Counted from the first letter of the stretch, positions 8,083 to 16,778 are shown. The stretch is 64,000 nucleotides of DNA from Streptomyces toxytricini (GCF_014649915.1 NZ_BMTY01000004.1:185624-249623); one strand, 5' to 3'. Made by a program: numbers and translations. Notes: generated by a model from the sequence alone, not told the origin.

Positions 8083-8886
8083 TCAGGACGCGGAGGCGGC
8101 CGCGGCGTGGGCCTCGTCCACCAGCCCGGCGACCGCCTCCGGCGCGCGCAGCGACGGGTAGTGGTCGCACCCGGCCAGGCGCACCAGACGGCAGCCGGGG
8201 ATCCGGGCCGCCATCTCCTCGTTGCACCGCACCACCTCGGCCTGGTCCAGCTCCCCGAGGGCGAGCACCGCCGGGGCGCGGACCTCCGCGAGCCGGTCGA
8301 AGGCCGGGGCGTCCTCCCGAAGCCGGCCGGCCGCGGCGAACCAGGCCGGCAGCGCACCGCGCAGCTGCGCCGCCGCGACGGGATCGGACTCGGGGGTGCC
8401 GCCCCCGGCCCGTCCCCAGATCCGGAGCCCCAGGCGGACGATGCCCTCCATGTCACCGGCGGCGGCCAGCCGGCCCACCTCCTCGAAGAAGCCGGGCGGG
8501 GTCAGGCCCTCGGCGCCCGTGACCCCGGGCACGAACAGGGCGAGGCCCGCCACCCGCTCCGGGTCGGCCAGGGCCAGGCTCAGCGCGGTCGCGCCGCCCA
8601 TGCTGGAGCCGACGAGCACCGCCCGGCCCACCCCGAACCGGTCCAGGACCGCAGCCAGGTCCGCCACCTGCGAGTACGGGGCCTGCGGCGCGGGCGAGCG
8701 GCCGTGGCCGCGGGCGTCGTAGCGGATCACCCGGTGCCCGGGGGAGAGCAGCGGCAGGACGGGGTCCCAGACCGCCGAGTCGCCGACGCCGGGATGCAGC
8801 AGCACCAGCGGCAGGCCGCCGCGGCCCGCGCCGCCCGAGTCCTCGGCCCACACCTCGCCGTCCTGCACCGGCAGCATCACGTCCAT
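8083..8886 (-). CDS. Alpha/beta fold hydrolase
   Basis: 267 aa. All family landmarks are present: the oxyanion segment LHPGVGDS, the strand YDARGHGRS, the nucleophile elbow GSSMGG with the catalytic Ser, an acidic residue after strand 6 (LALGELDQAEV) and the catalytic His in GCDHYPSLRAPE. There is no signal peptide, so it is cytoplasmic. It looks like an esterase, lactonase or C-C hydrolase of the 3-oxoadipate enol-lactonase branch, but the substrate cannot be read from the sequence. It lies 97 bp downstream of the secreted family 84 glycosidase on the same strand; a hairpin in that gap suggests separate transcription. Confidence 0.82.
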   Translation of the reverse strand: MDVMLPVQDGEVWAEDSGGAGRGGLPLVLLHPGVGDSAVWDPVLPLLSPGHRVIRYDARGHGRSPAPQAPYSQVADLAAVLDRFGVGRAVLVGSSMGGATALSLALADPERVAGLALFVPGVTGAEGLTPPGFFEEVGRLAAAGDMEGIVRLGLRIWGRAGGGTPESDPVAAAQLRGALPAWFAAAGRLREDAPAFDRLAEVRAPAVLALGELDQAEVVRCNEEMAARIPGCRLVRLAGCDHYPSLRAPEAVAGLVDEAHAAAASAS

Positions 8887-8934
8887 GATCGCCAGTCTGG
8901 CGGGCGCCGCGAGGCCGGCGGAAGGCAGTTTGCG

Positions 8935-8969
8935 GCCGGATTCCGGCCGGTACGGGCCCGGGGGCCCGG
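8935..8969. terminator. Weak GC hairpins after the family 84 glycosidase gene
   Basis: GGCCGG-ATT-CCGGCC (8935-8949) and CGGGCCC-GG-GGGCCCG (8954-8969) follow the glycosidase stop on the minus strand. The stems are short and GC-only, so this is a weak call in such GC-rich DNA. Confidence 0.35.
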
Positions 8970-8983
8970 TCCGGGCGGATCCG

Positions 8984-11900
8984 TCAGGGGACCACCGCGA
9001 ACGCCTCGGCCGCGAACAGGCTGCACCCGTACTTGGTCGCCCGCTTCTCGCAGGTCACGCGGACGAACCGGGCCTGTGCCGGATCCAGCCGGACCGACTC
9101 CGTGCCGCCCTTCGAGCCCGTCACCGTCGCCGCGCGGTGCCAGGACGTCCCGTCCACCGACGTCTCCACCCGGTAGGCCGACGGGTACGCCTCCTGCCAG
9201 TGCAGCACCAGCAGCCCCAGCCGCGCCGGAGCCGCCAGCTCCGCCTGCCACCACGCCCCGTCGACCGGCGGGGACGACCAGCGGGTGGCCGCCGACCCGT
9301 CGATCACCGCGGCGGCGGGGAACGCCGGCGTCTCGTTCGCCGACGAGGAGGCCCGCGCGGAGCGGAGCAGGTCCGGCCCGCCCGTCTTCGGCACCGCCCG
9401 GACCGTCAGGACCCGGGTCTGCCCGGCGAACACCACCGGAACCCGGTGGACACCCGCCGGGGTGGACGCCGCGACCGCCACCGACACCGGGACCTGGACG
9501 CGCGTACCCCGCGGCGCCCGCACCTCGGCGGGCAGCCGCACCTCGACGCCCTGCGGCGCGGCCGCGGACAGCGGGCCGCGGACCTCGCCGGGCCGCAGCG
9601 CCGACAGCTCGGCCGTGACCGTCCGCGCCGCCCCGCCGATCTCCACGTCCACCGACTCCGGCAGCGTGAACGAGGCCTCCGGCCCGTCCGCCAGCCACGG
9701 CACCACCCGGTGCACCACCGGCGCAGTCCCGGCCCAGGACAGCCGGACCGCGTCCGCCCGCACCCCGCCCGCGTCGGCCTGCGTCCAGCCGGTCGGCGAG
9801 GCATCGCCCACCTTGCGCCAGCCTTCGCCCGGGACGTGCACCTCGACCGCGCCGCCCCGCGCACCCTGCGGCAGCGGGTCCGTCATCACCGTCACCGCCG
9901 ACACCGGCCTGACCCCGTCCAGGCGGACCGTCCAGGCGCCCGGCTCGCGGGAGACGGTGCCGGTCTCCCGGGCCGCGCCCGTCCAGGCGTCCGCCTCCTC
10001 GACGGCCTTCGCGAGGAACGGGTCCAGCACCGCCTTGTCGACGCGCGCCGCCGCCGGCTCCGCCAGCTTCCGCCGGGCCTCCGCAAGCGCCCGCGACGCC
10101 TGCCAGGCCGCCGCGCCGTCCCCGCGGGTCTGGGCGCGCAGCAGGTCCACGGCCAGCTCGCCGGCCGCGCCGTACGCGGAGACCCGCGCCAGCCACGGCC
10201 CGCCCTCGGCGGACAGCCCCGGCAGCCGCTCGGGCGCCTCCCGCATCGCCGTGAACGCGGCCCGAAGCCGCTGCCCGGCCGCCGGGTCGGCCGCGGCGCG
10301 GCCCTGCCAGAACTCGTCCATCAGCGGCCGCAGATAGGCGGACTCCGGCTGGGCCAGGCCCGACGAGGCGGAGTTCCCGGCGAGCGCGGCCAGCGACTGC
10401 CGGGCCCGCGCGTCGGGCCCGGCCAGGTCGGCGACGGCGGCCGCCCACGAGTCGCCGGGCCGGTAGCCGCTCGCGTTCCACGCGAAGTCGGCGGCCGTGA
10501 ACAGCGGGATCCGCGACAGCGAGGCGTGCGGCATCGCATTGGCCAGCAGGCCCGCCGATCCGCCCGCGACGGCCGGCTCGCGGCCCGTGTACGGGCCGAG
10601 GAAGATGCGGCCCGGATCCCAGTCGTTCACCGGGTAGTTGTCCATCGTCAGCAGCGGATGCCCGCCGAAGGCCTCGCGGGCGCCGGACAGCTCGCGGCCG
10701 GTGATGGTGCGCGGCACGACGCCGACGCCCGTCCAGGCCACCTCCACCCGTTCGTCCAGCCGCTCGGCGAGGACGGTCCGGTACGCGGTCGCGCCGTTCT
10801 GGTGGTACTCCGTCGGCAGCAGCGACAGCGGCGCCGCCCCCGGGTGCTTCGCCGCGAGGTGCGCGGCCAGCTCGCCGGCGACCTCGGCGTGCGCCTTCGC
10901 GGCCGCCGCGGCGCCCTTGCCGTAGCGCACCCGGTCCGCGCGGCAGCCCCACTCCGAGTAGCTGACGTCCTGGAACTGCACCTGGAACGCGCGGAAGCCG
11001 AGCTCCCACATCGCGTCCAGCTTGCGGGCCAGCGCGGCCCGGTCCTCCGCCGAGGCCAGGCACATCGACTGCCCCGGGGAGACCGCCCAGCCCAGCACGA
11101 CCCGGTTGGCGCGGGCCCGGCCGGCCAGCTCCCGGAACTGCTCCTGCTGCGCCGCCGGGTACTCCGCCCGCCACTCGGTGGTGCGGTACGGGTCGTCGCC
11201 GGGGGCGAGGAGGAGCCGGTTCTGCTTGGTGCGGCCCATGAAGTCCAGCTGCGCGAGCCGCTGCCCGTGCGTCCAGGGCTCCCCGTAGAAGCCCTCGGTG
11301 ATCCCGCGCACCGGGGCGGACGGCCAGTCCCGCACCAGCACCCCGGGGACCTTCCCGCCGCCCGCCGCGAGGAGTTGGCGCAGCGTCTGCGCCCCGTGGA
11401 AGAGGCCGTCCTCGCCGGTGCCGGCCAGGGCGACCGTGCTCCGGCCGCCCGCCTTGCCGACGGCCAGCCGGTAGCCGCCCTTCGGCAGGTCCCCGACCTC
11501 GGACGCGCCGAGCGCGCGCAGCGCCTCCTCGGCGCCGCGCCCGTCGAGCCGTACGACGGTGCCTGCCTCCGGGAGCGGCGCACCGGGCGCGGGCTCGTGC
11601 AGGACGCGCACGCCCGCGGCGCGCAGCGCCGTGCGGACCACGCCGACCGCGTACGGGTCGGCGTCGGGCGCGGAGACCAGCACGGCCTGCTCGCCGAGCG
11701 GCACCTCGCGCGCCGCGTCGGCGGCCATGGACTGCGGGCGCGGCCACACGCCGGGCCCCTCGGCGGGGGTGCGGGGTGCGACGGCGCCCGGGTCGAGCAG
11801 AGGCCCGGGCTGGTTGCCCGCCGGGGCTCCGGCAGCCGCTCCGGGCGCGCCCTTGGCCCCGCTGCCGGCCTGGTCGGGGGAGGGCGCGCCGGTCGACGAC

Positions 11901-11998
11901 AGCAGCCCCTGGTGCTCGGCCGCCACGGCGCCGCCGAGCAGCGTGCCGATGACTGCGATGGCCACGGCAGTGTTCCGCTTCCTGCCCCTGAGCTGCAC
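8984..11998 (-). CDS. Secreted beta-N-acetylglucosaminidase, glycoside hydrolase family 84
   Basis: 1004 aa from GTG 11998, which has GGGGAGG five bases upstream. An N-terminal signal or anchor (RKRNTAVAIAVIGTLLGGAVAA) is followed by a Pro/Gly-rich linker. A hexosaminidase-type N-domain follows, then the family 84 barrel: RGITEGFYGEPW, LLLAPGDDPYR, and LLTMDNYPVND near the end of the barrel. Mid and C-terminal beta domains follow, the last being an F5/8-type carbohydrate-binding module (VIDGSAATRWSSPP...LVLHWQEAYPSAYRVETSVDG). Family members remove GlcNAc from glycans or O-GlcNAc proteins with substrate-assisted catalysis. The usual catalytic Asp-Asp pair reads Gln-Asp here (QVQFQDVSYSEW). 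It fits a scavenging role with the nearby GlcNAc-type kinase. Confidence 0.85.
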   Translation of the reverse strand: MQLRGRKRNTAVAIAVIGTLLGGAVAAEHQGLLSSTGAPSPDQAGSGAKGAPGAAAGAPAGNQPGPLLDPGAVAPRTPAEGPGVWPRPQSMAADAAREVPLGEQAVLVSAPDADPYAVGVVRTALRAAGVRVLHEPAPGAPLPEAGTVVRLDGRGAEEALRALGASEVGDLPKGGYRLAVGKAGGRSTVALAGTGEDGLFHGAQTLRQLLAAGGGKVPGVLVRDWPSAPVRGITEGFYGEPWTHGQRLAQLDFMGRTKQNRLLLAPGDDPYRTTEWRAEYPAAQQEQFRELAGRARANRVVLGWAVSPGQSMCLASAEDRAALARKLDAMWELGFRAFQVQFQDVSYSEWGCRADRVRYGKGAAAAAKAHAEVAGELAAHLAAKHPGAAPLSLLPTEYHQNGATAYRTVLAERLDERVEVAWTGVGVVPRTITGRELSGAREAFGGHPLLTMDNYPVNDWDPGRIFLGPYTGREPAVAGGSAGLLANAMPHASLSRIPLFTAADFAWNASGYRPGDSWAAAVADLAGPDARARQSLAALAGNSASSGLAQPESAYLRPLMDEFWQGRAAADPAAGQRLRAAFTAMREAPERLPGLSAEGGPWLARVSAYGAAGELAVDLLRAQTRGDGAAAWQASRALAEARRKLAEPAAARVDKAVLDPFLAKAVEEADAWTGAARETGTVSREPGAWTVRLDGVRPVSAVTVMTDPLPQGARGGAVEVHVPGEGWRKVGDASPTGWTQADAGGVRADAVRLSWAGTAPVVHRVVPWLADGPEASFTLPESVDVEIGGAARTVTAELSALRPGEVRGPLSAAAPQGVEVRLPAEVRAPRGTRVQVPVSVAVAASTPAGVHRVPVVFAGQTRVLTVRAVPKTGGPDLLRSARASSSANETPAFPAAAVIDGSAATRWSSPPVDGAWWQAELAAPARLGLLVLHWQEAYPSAYRVETSVDGTSWHRAATVTGSKGGTESVRLDPAQARFVRVTCEKRATKYGCSLFAAEAFAVVP

Positions 11999-12317
11999 GA
12001 AGCCTCCCCGTCCCGAGTTCGCCGGCGCTCGTACGAATGAGCCCGAGCCCACCACCCGTGCGGCCGGAGTGTCAATGCGAGCGGGTGATCTGACCCGGAA
12101 CCGCCAGGAATGCCGGGCCGCCCGGTGGGTATGGCTGCGGTGTCGAACCGCGCCGCGCCACGGATCGCTGACCCACCCTCACCATCCGCCCGCAGCAACG
12201 GGAAGGCCGAACCGTGGAATCCGCTACGCCGGCCGGCGCCGCCCCCGCCGCCCCGCCCGGCGGGCCCACCACCCCCGCCGCGGCGGCCGCCGCCGGCGGC
12301 CGACCACAGGGACACCG
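11999..12317. promoter_or_regulatory. Divergent intergenic region, family 84 glycosidase / malQ
   Basis: 319 bp with promoters for both genes. Ribosome sites are clear: GGGGAGG on the minus strand near 12005 and GGGAAGG on the plus strand at 12200-12206. The latter precedes a 35-codon open frame ending at the malQ start. I found no convincing operator. Confidence 0.4.
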
Positions 12318-12321
12318 GTGA
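12214..12321 (+). CDS. Possible 35-aa leader peptide coupled to malQ
   Basis: GTG 12214 has a good ribosome site (GGGAAGG, seven bases upstream). The frame ends in a TGA that overlaps the malQ GTG as GTGA. The product is Ala/Pro/Gly-rich (starts VESATPAGAAP) with no fold features. In DNA this GC-rich, 35 codons without a stop is common by chance. The support is therefore only the ribosome site and the 4-bp overlap. It could be a translational coupler or nothing. Confidence 0.3.
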   Translation: MESATPAGAAPAAPPGGPTTPAAAAAAGGRPQGHR

Positions 12322-14387
12322 CCTCCATGGACGAACTCGCCCGGCTCGCGGCCCTCCACGGCGTCGCCACCGACTACCGGCCCGCGGAGGGCGTCACCGT
12401 CGACGTGCCGCGCGGGACGGTCGCCGCGGTCCTCGGCCTGCTGGGCGTGCCCGCCGAAACCCCCGAGCAGGTGCGGGAGGCCCTCGCCGCGGCCGAGCGG
12501 GACGCCGCCGAGCGGCTGCTGCCGCCCGTCCTCGTCTGGTGGGCCGGATCGGCGGCGCCCCGTGAGCTGGCGGGGCTGCCCCGTGGGACCCGGACCCGGC
12601 TGGAGCCCGAGGGAGCCGCCGAGGGCGGTGTCCCCGCGGAGGGCGGGGCGGCCGCGGCCGGCTCCGCCGGCCCGTACGACTGGGACCCCGCGGTCCTGCC
12701 GCCGCTCGGCGTCCACCGGGTGCGCGCCGAGGCCCCAGACGGCCGCACCGCCGCCGCGGTGCTGATCGTCGCCCCCGAGCGGGCCCCCGCCGTGCCGGAG
12801 CGCACCCACGGGCTGCTCGTCCAGCTGTACTCCCTGCTCTCCGAGCGCTCCTGGGGCATGGGCGACCTCGGAGACCTCGCCGCGCTGGCCCGCTGGGCCG
12901 GCCGCACCCACGGCGCCGGCTTCGTCCAGGTCAACCCGCTGCACGCGGCCGTCCCCGGCAGCCCCACCGACCCCTCCCCGTACCGGCCGGCCACGCGCCG
13001 CTTCCCCGACCCCGTCCACCTGCGGATCGAGGACCTCCCCGAGTACGGGGCCTGCCCCGACCCCGCGGCCCTCGCCGCGCTCGCCGCCCGCGGCGCCGAA
13101 CTGCGCCGGGCCGTACTGGAGAAGGGCGCACTCATCGACCGGGACGCCGTCTGGGCGCTGAAGCGCGCCGCCCTGGAGCTGCTGTACGCCGTCCCCCGCA
13201 CCCCGGAGCGGGAGGCCGCCTACCGGGACTTCTGCACCGAGCACGGCGAGCCCCTCGACCGCCACGCCGCCTGGTGCGCCGCCCGCACCGGCGGCCCGGC
13301 AGGCGCCCCGCCCGCCGCCGCGGCCGACTTCCACCGCTGGCTCGTCTGGCTGACGGACACCCAGCTCACCGCCGCCCAGCAGGCGGCGCGCGAGGCCGGC
13401 ATGGCCGTCGGCATCGTCCACGACCTCGCCGTCGGCGTGCACCCCGACGGCTCGGACGCCGCCGGGCAGCCGCTGTACGCCGGGAGCGCGAGCGTCGGCG
13501 CACCGCCCGACGCCTTCAACCCCCGCGGCCAGGACTGGGGCCTCCCGCCGTGGCGGCCCGACCTGCTCGCCGCCACCGGGTACGCCCCGTTCCGGGACCT
13601 GCTGCGCGGGGTTCTCCGGTACGCCGGCGCGCTCCGCATCGACCACGTGATGGGCCTGTTCCGGCTGTGGTGGATCCCCGAGGGCGCACCGCCCGCAGAC
13701 GGCACGTACGTCGCCTACGACGGCGAGGCGATGCTCGCCGTGCTCGTGCTGGAGGCGCACCGGGCGGGCGCCCCGGTCGTCGGGGAAGACCTCGGGACGG
13801 TCGAGCCGCAGGTCCGCCGGGCGCTGGCCCGGCGCGGGGTGCTGGGCACCTCCGTGCTGTGGTTCGAACGGGACTGGGCGGGCGGCGGCGCCCCGCTCCC
13901 GGCGGACGCCTGGCGCGCCGACTGCCTGGCGACGGCGACCACGCACGACCTGCCGCCCACCGCCGCCAAGCTGGCCGGCGCGCACGTGGAGCTCCGCGAC
14001 CGGCTCGGCCTGCTGACGCGCCCCGTGGAGCGCGAGCGCGCGGACGACGCCGCCGACACCGCGCAGTGGCTGGACCTCCTCGCGGACGACGGCTTCGACA
14101 CCAAGGACGAGGAGGCGGCCGTCGCCGCCCTGTACGGGTTCCTGCTGCGCACCCCCGCCCGGCTCGTCGGCGTATGGCTGCCGGACGCGGTCGGCGACCG
14201 GCGGCCGCAGAACCTCCCCGGCACCTGGGACCAGTACCCCAACTGGCGGCTGCCGCTCGCCGACGGGGGCGGGCGGCCCCTCACGCTGGAGGCACTGGCC
14301 GCCTCGGCGCGGGCGAACGCCCTGCTGGACGCCCTGCGGCAGGGCGGGCCCGCCCGTACGGCACCCCCGGACGCGCGCCCCGTTTAG
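12318..14387 (+). CDS. malQ: 4-alpha-glucanotransferase (amylomaltase), GH77
   Basis: 689 aa from GTG 12318; ATG 12327, three codons on, is the alternative. It moves maltosyl and longer alpha-1,4-glucan segments between chains in cytoplasmic maltodextrin and glycogen metabolism. Visible GH77 motifs are SERSWGMGDLGDL, QVNPLHA, the nucleophile Asp in ALRIDHVMGLFRLWW, the acid/base Glu in VVGEDLGTV, and the third carboxylate in TTHDLPPTAAKLAG. The actinobacterial N-terminal extension (DELARLAALHGVATDYRPAEG) is intact, so this is the long bacterial form rather than the 500-aa thermophile form. No other maltose gene is adjacent. Confidence 0.9.
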   Translation: MTSMDELARLAALHGVATDYRPAEGVTVDVPRGTVAAVLGLLGVPAETPEQVREALAAAERDAAERLLPPVLVWWAGSAAPRELAGLPRGTRTRLEPEGAAEGGVPAEGGAAAAGSAGPYDWDPAVLPPLGVHRVRAEAPDGRTAAAVLIVAPERAPAVPERTHGLLVQLYSLLSERSWGMGDLGDLAALARWAGRTHGAGFVQVNPLHAAVPGSPTDPSPYRPATRRFPDPVHLRIEDLPEYGACPDPAALAALAARGAELRRAVLEKGALIDRDAVWALKRAALELLYAVPRTPEREAAYRDFCTEHGEPLDRHAAWCAARTGGPAGAPPAAAADFHRWLVWLTDTQLTAAQQAAREAGMAVGIVHDLAVGVHPDGSDAAGQPLYAGSASVGAPPDAFNPRGQDWGLPPWRPDLLAATGYAPFRDLLRGVLRYAGALRIDHVMGLFRLWWIPEGAPPADGTYVAYDGEAMLAVLVLEAHRAGAPVVGEDLGTVEPQVRRALARRGVLGTSVLWFERDWAGGGAPLPADAWRADCLATATTHDLPPTAAKLAGAHVELRDRLGLLTRPVERERADDAADTAQWLDLLADDGFDTKDEEAAVAALYGFLLRTPARLVGVWLPDAVGDRRPQNLPGTWDQYPNWRLPLADGGGRPLTLEALAASARANALLDALRQGGPARTAPPDARPV

Positions 14388-14395
14388 GTGTTCGC

Positions 14396-14410
14396 TACGT
14401 TTGCACCGTG
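14396..14410 (+). promoter_or_regulatory. Leaderless promoter: TACGTT then GTG start
   Basis: A TANNNT -10 box (TACGTT, 14396-14401) ends six bases before the GTG at 14408, and no ribosome site is present. Transcription should begin at or next to the start codon. Confidence 0.5.
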
Positions 14411-14644
14411 GACAAGAAGAACGCCCTGCGCGCCGGCGCCGTCACGGCCGGATCGACGCTGATGATGCTGCTGATGACGTCTCCCGCGCTCGCGCTGACC
14501 CGCGACGACGGTGACGACCCGGGGCCGGGCATCGGCCTCGCCGAGACCCTCGGCGTGTTCGTGGCGCTGCCGGTGGTCCTGTTCCTGGTCATCGCGGGCC
14601 TCGTGATGGTCGGCGACAAGTCCCGCAAGCAGCAGCAGGGCTGA
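14408..14644 (+). CDS. Small membrane protein, unknown function
   Basis: 78 aa. An N-terminal hydrophobic stretch (AGSTLMMLLMTSPALALT) looks like a signal or first span. A short acidic loop (RDDGDDPGPG) and a strong second span (TLGVFVALPVVLFLVIAGLVMVG) follow, ending in a basic tail KSRKQQQG. I recognise no family function. Small two-span proteins of this kind are common and conserved in streptomycetes. It lies 20 bp after malQ but appears to have its own leaderless promoter, so operon membership is uncertain. Confidence 0.7.
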   Translation: MDKKNALRAGAVTAGSTLMMLLMTSPALALTRDDGDDPGPGIGLAETLGVFVALPVVLFLVIAGLVMVGDKSRKQQQG

Positions 14645-14674
14645 GCGGACTCGAACTGAAACAGCCGGGCCGGA

Positions 14675-14693
14675 CCGCCCCCTGCGGGGGCGG
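14675..14693. terminator. Short GC hairpin after the small membrane protein gene
   Basis: 8-bp stem CCGCCCCC / GGGGGCGG with a TGC loop, 30 bp after the stop. Confidence 0.5.
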
Positions 14694-14715
14694 CACCGCC
14701 CGGCATGCTTCCGGG

Positions 14716-14771
14716 GCGCCGGAGGTCCCGCTGCCGGTGCACGTCGCCGGCGGCGGTGGGACCTCCGGCGC
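14716..14771. terminator. Large hairpin between convergent genes
   Basis: Perfect 14-bp outer stem (14716-14729 with 14758-14771) whose interior can pair further (GCTGCCGG with CCGGCGGC, one mismatch). It separates the small membrane gene from the convergent marR gene and would serve both. Confidence 0.6.
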
Positions 14772-14827
14772 TCCGGCGTACCTGCGTACGGCCGTACGGC
14801 GCCCCGCCGCCCCTCCGGCCGCCGCCC

Positions 14828-15322
14828 TCAGATGCCGGCCAGGAGCTTGCGGAGCAGGCCGGTCAGCAGGGCGGTCTCCTGCTCGTCCAGGCCCGACAGC
14901 GCCGCGCGCTGCACCTCCAGGCCGGCCGCCACGGCCTCGTCGACGAGTGCCAGCCCCCGGTCCGTGATGGTGACCTGCAGCCCCCGCCGGTCGTGCGGGT
15001 CGGGCTTGCGGCACAGCAGCCCGGCCTTCTCCAGCTTGTCCAGGCGGCCCGTCATGCCGCCCGAGGTCAGCATGAGCGTGGCCGCCAGCTGTCGCGGCGA
15101 CAGCGTGTAGGGCTCGCCGGAGCGGCGCAGCGTCCCCACGACGTCGAACTCCCCGCGCGTGAGTCCGTACCGGGCGTACGCGCGCTCCATGGCGTCGCCC
15201 ATCGCCCTGTCGATCCGGAAGATGCGGCCGAAGAGGGCCATGGGGGCCGTCTCCAGATCCGGGCGCACCACGGCCCACTGGTCGATGATCGCGTCGACGG
15301 CGTCCCTGTTGACCTCGCTCAT
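14828..15322 (-). CDS. MarR family transcriptional regulator
   Basis: 164 aa from ATG 15322 (MSEVNRDAVDAIIDQW). The winged helix is complete: GLTRGEFDVVGTLRRSG, then the recognition helix LSPRQLAATLMLTSGGMTGRLDKLEKAGLL, then the wing RKPDPHDRRGLQVTITDRG. N- and C-terminal helices form the dimer interface. It is divergent from an MFS exporter, with a perfect 12-bp inverted repeat in the 103-bp gap. The classical expectation is that it represses both genes until a small-molecule ligand, probably a transported compound, releases it. The ligand is unknown. Confidence 0.88.
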   Translation of the reverse strand: MSEVNRDAVDAIIDQWAVVRPDLETAPMALFGRIFRIDRAMGDAMERAYARYGLTRGEFDVVGTLRRSGEPYTLSPRQLAATLMLTSGGMTGRLDKLEKAGLLCRKPDPHDRRGLQVTITDRGLALVDEAVAAGLEVQRAALSGLDEQETALLTGLLRKLLAGI

Positions 15323-15373
15323 GTCCGCAGTATCGGCCGTCACGCCGATCGCCCGCAAGAAAGTTGCTTGACG

Positions 15374-15403
15374 GAAAGTAGCTTGCCAGTAAGCTACTTT
15401 CCA
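15374..15403. promoter_or_regulatory. MarR operator: perfect 12-bp inverted repeat
   Basis: GGAAAGTAGCTT (15374-15385) and its exact reverse complement AAGCTACTTTCC (15392-15403) flank six bases. A degenerate half-site AAAGTTGCTT lies just to the left at 15361-15370. The location between marR and the MFS gene makes it the shared operator. Confidence 0.8.
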
Positions 15404-15425
15404 TCGACCTACTTCGGGGGGAACC

Positions 15426-16778
15426 ATGGCAGGCGGGCGGGCTCAGCAGCGGCAGCGCAGACGACAGGACCGGCTCCCGGGGGAGCGGCCGCTGCTCGCC
15501 GGCATCGGCATCAGCGCCGTCGGGATCGGCATGTACGTCCCCTTTTCCCTGGTCTTCTTCCACCACGTCACCGGTCTCTCCTTCGCGGTCGTCGGCCTGG
15601 TGCTGACGGCCACCGGGCTCGCCGGGCTCGCCTTCATGCCGGCGGCCGGCGCGGCCGTCGACCGGTTCGGGGCCAAGCGCGTCAACCTCCTCCTCTACGC
15701 GGTCAGGGCGCTCGGCTTCGCGCTGTACCCCTTCGCCCACTCCCCGGCCGCCTTCGCCGCGGTCGCCCTCCTGACCGCGCTGGCCGACCGGTCCTTCCCC
15801 GTCGTCCAGCAGTCCCTCATCGGGGAAGTGGCCCGCGGCTCCGCCCGCGACCGCCTCCAGGCCTCCCTGCGTGCCCTGCAGAACGCCGGGATGGGCGCAG
15901 GCGCGCTGATCGTCTCCGGGGTGCTCGGGGTGTGGGGCACCGCCGCCTTCTCCCACACCGCCTGGGGCAACGCCCTCGCCTTCGCCTTCGCCGGGCTCCT
16001 CGTGACCCGGGTCCGCCCCGCCGCCGGAGCGGGCCCGGCCGCCGCGGCAGCCCGGACGCGGGCCGGGTACCGGATGGTGCTGCGCGACCGGCCCTTCCTC
16101 GGGCTGACCGCCGCGAACTTCCTGGCCGCGCTCGGCTACGCCGCCCTGTCGGTGCTGTTCCCGCTGTACATCGCCACCTGGCTGCGGGGCCCGGACTCCC
16201 TGACCGGCGCCGCCTTCACCGTCAACACCGCCCTGTGCGCGGGCGCCGGCATCCTCGTCGCCTCCCGGGTCCGCCGCTCCGGCGCCCGCCGCACCCGCTC
16301 CGCGGCCCTCGGCGCGCTGCTCTTCGCCGCCGCGTTCGCCGGGCAGATCGTGCTCGGTACGGTCCGGCCCGGGCAGACCGCGACCGTCGCCGCGCTGCTG
16401 GCCATCGTCGTCGTCTACACCCTCGGCGAGCTCGTGCACAGTCCCTCCGCCGGGGCCCTGTCCGTCTCGGCCGCGCCCGAAGCCGTCCGCGGCCGCTACC
16501 TCGCCACCTACCAGCTGTCGTACTCGCTGGCCACGGCGCTCGCCCCGTCCCTGTTCACCGCCCTGATGGCGGTGGACGGCCGGCTGCCCTGGGCCGTCCT
16601 CGCCGCCGCGGCCGCAGGGTGCGCGCTCGCGCTCGTACGCCTGGAGCGGCACCTTCCGGCGGACGCCGTGCACGCCGAGCCGCCCCGGCTTCCCGCGCCG
16701 ACAGCCCCGGTGGTTCCTGCGCCGCGGAGCGCCGATCCCGCCGCCGACGCCGGCCGGCCGCTGTCCGCCCGGCCCTGA
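15426..16778 (+). CDS. MFS transporter
   Basis: 450 aa with about 12 membrane helices. A basic N-terminus is followed by LLAGIGISAVGIGMYVPFSLVFF. The loop 2-3 signature is AAVDRFGAKRVNLLLYAVRALGF, and a long central loop around 190-205 separates the two halves. The C-terminal tail is Pro/Ala-rich. It is likely a proton-coupled drug or metabolite exporter. The start ATG 15426 follows a GGGGGGAA ribosome site. It is controlled by the divergent MarR protein through the palindrome at 15374-15403. The substrate cannot be inferred. Confidence 0.85.
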   Translation: MAGGRAQQRQRRRQDRLPGERPLLAGIGISAVGIGMYVPFSLVFFHHVTGLSFAVVGLVLTATGLAGLAFMPAAGAAVDRFGAKRVNLLLYAVRALGFALYPFAHSPAAFAAVALLTALADRSFPVVQQSLIGEVARGSARDRLQASLRALQNAGMGAGALIVSGVLGVWGTAAFSHTAWGNALAFAFAGLLVTRVRPAAGAGPAAAAARTRAGYRMVLRDRPFLGLTAANFLAALGYAALSVLFPLYIATWLRGPDSLTGAAFTVNTALCAGAGILVASRVRRSGARRTRSAALGALLFAAAFAGQIVLGTVRPGQTATVAALLAIVVVYTLGELVHSPSAGALSVSAAPEAVRGRYLATYQLSYSLATALAPSLFTALMAVDGRLPWAVLAAAAAGCALALVRLERHLPADAVHAEPPRLPAPTAPVVPAPRSADPAADAGRPLSARP

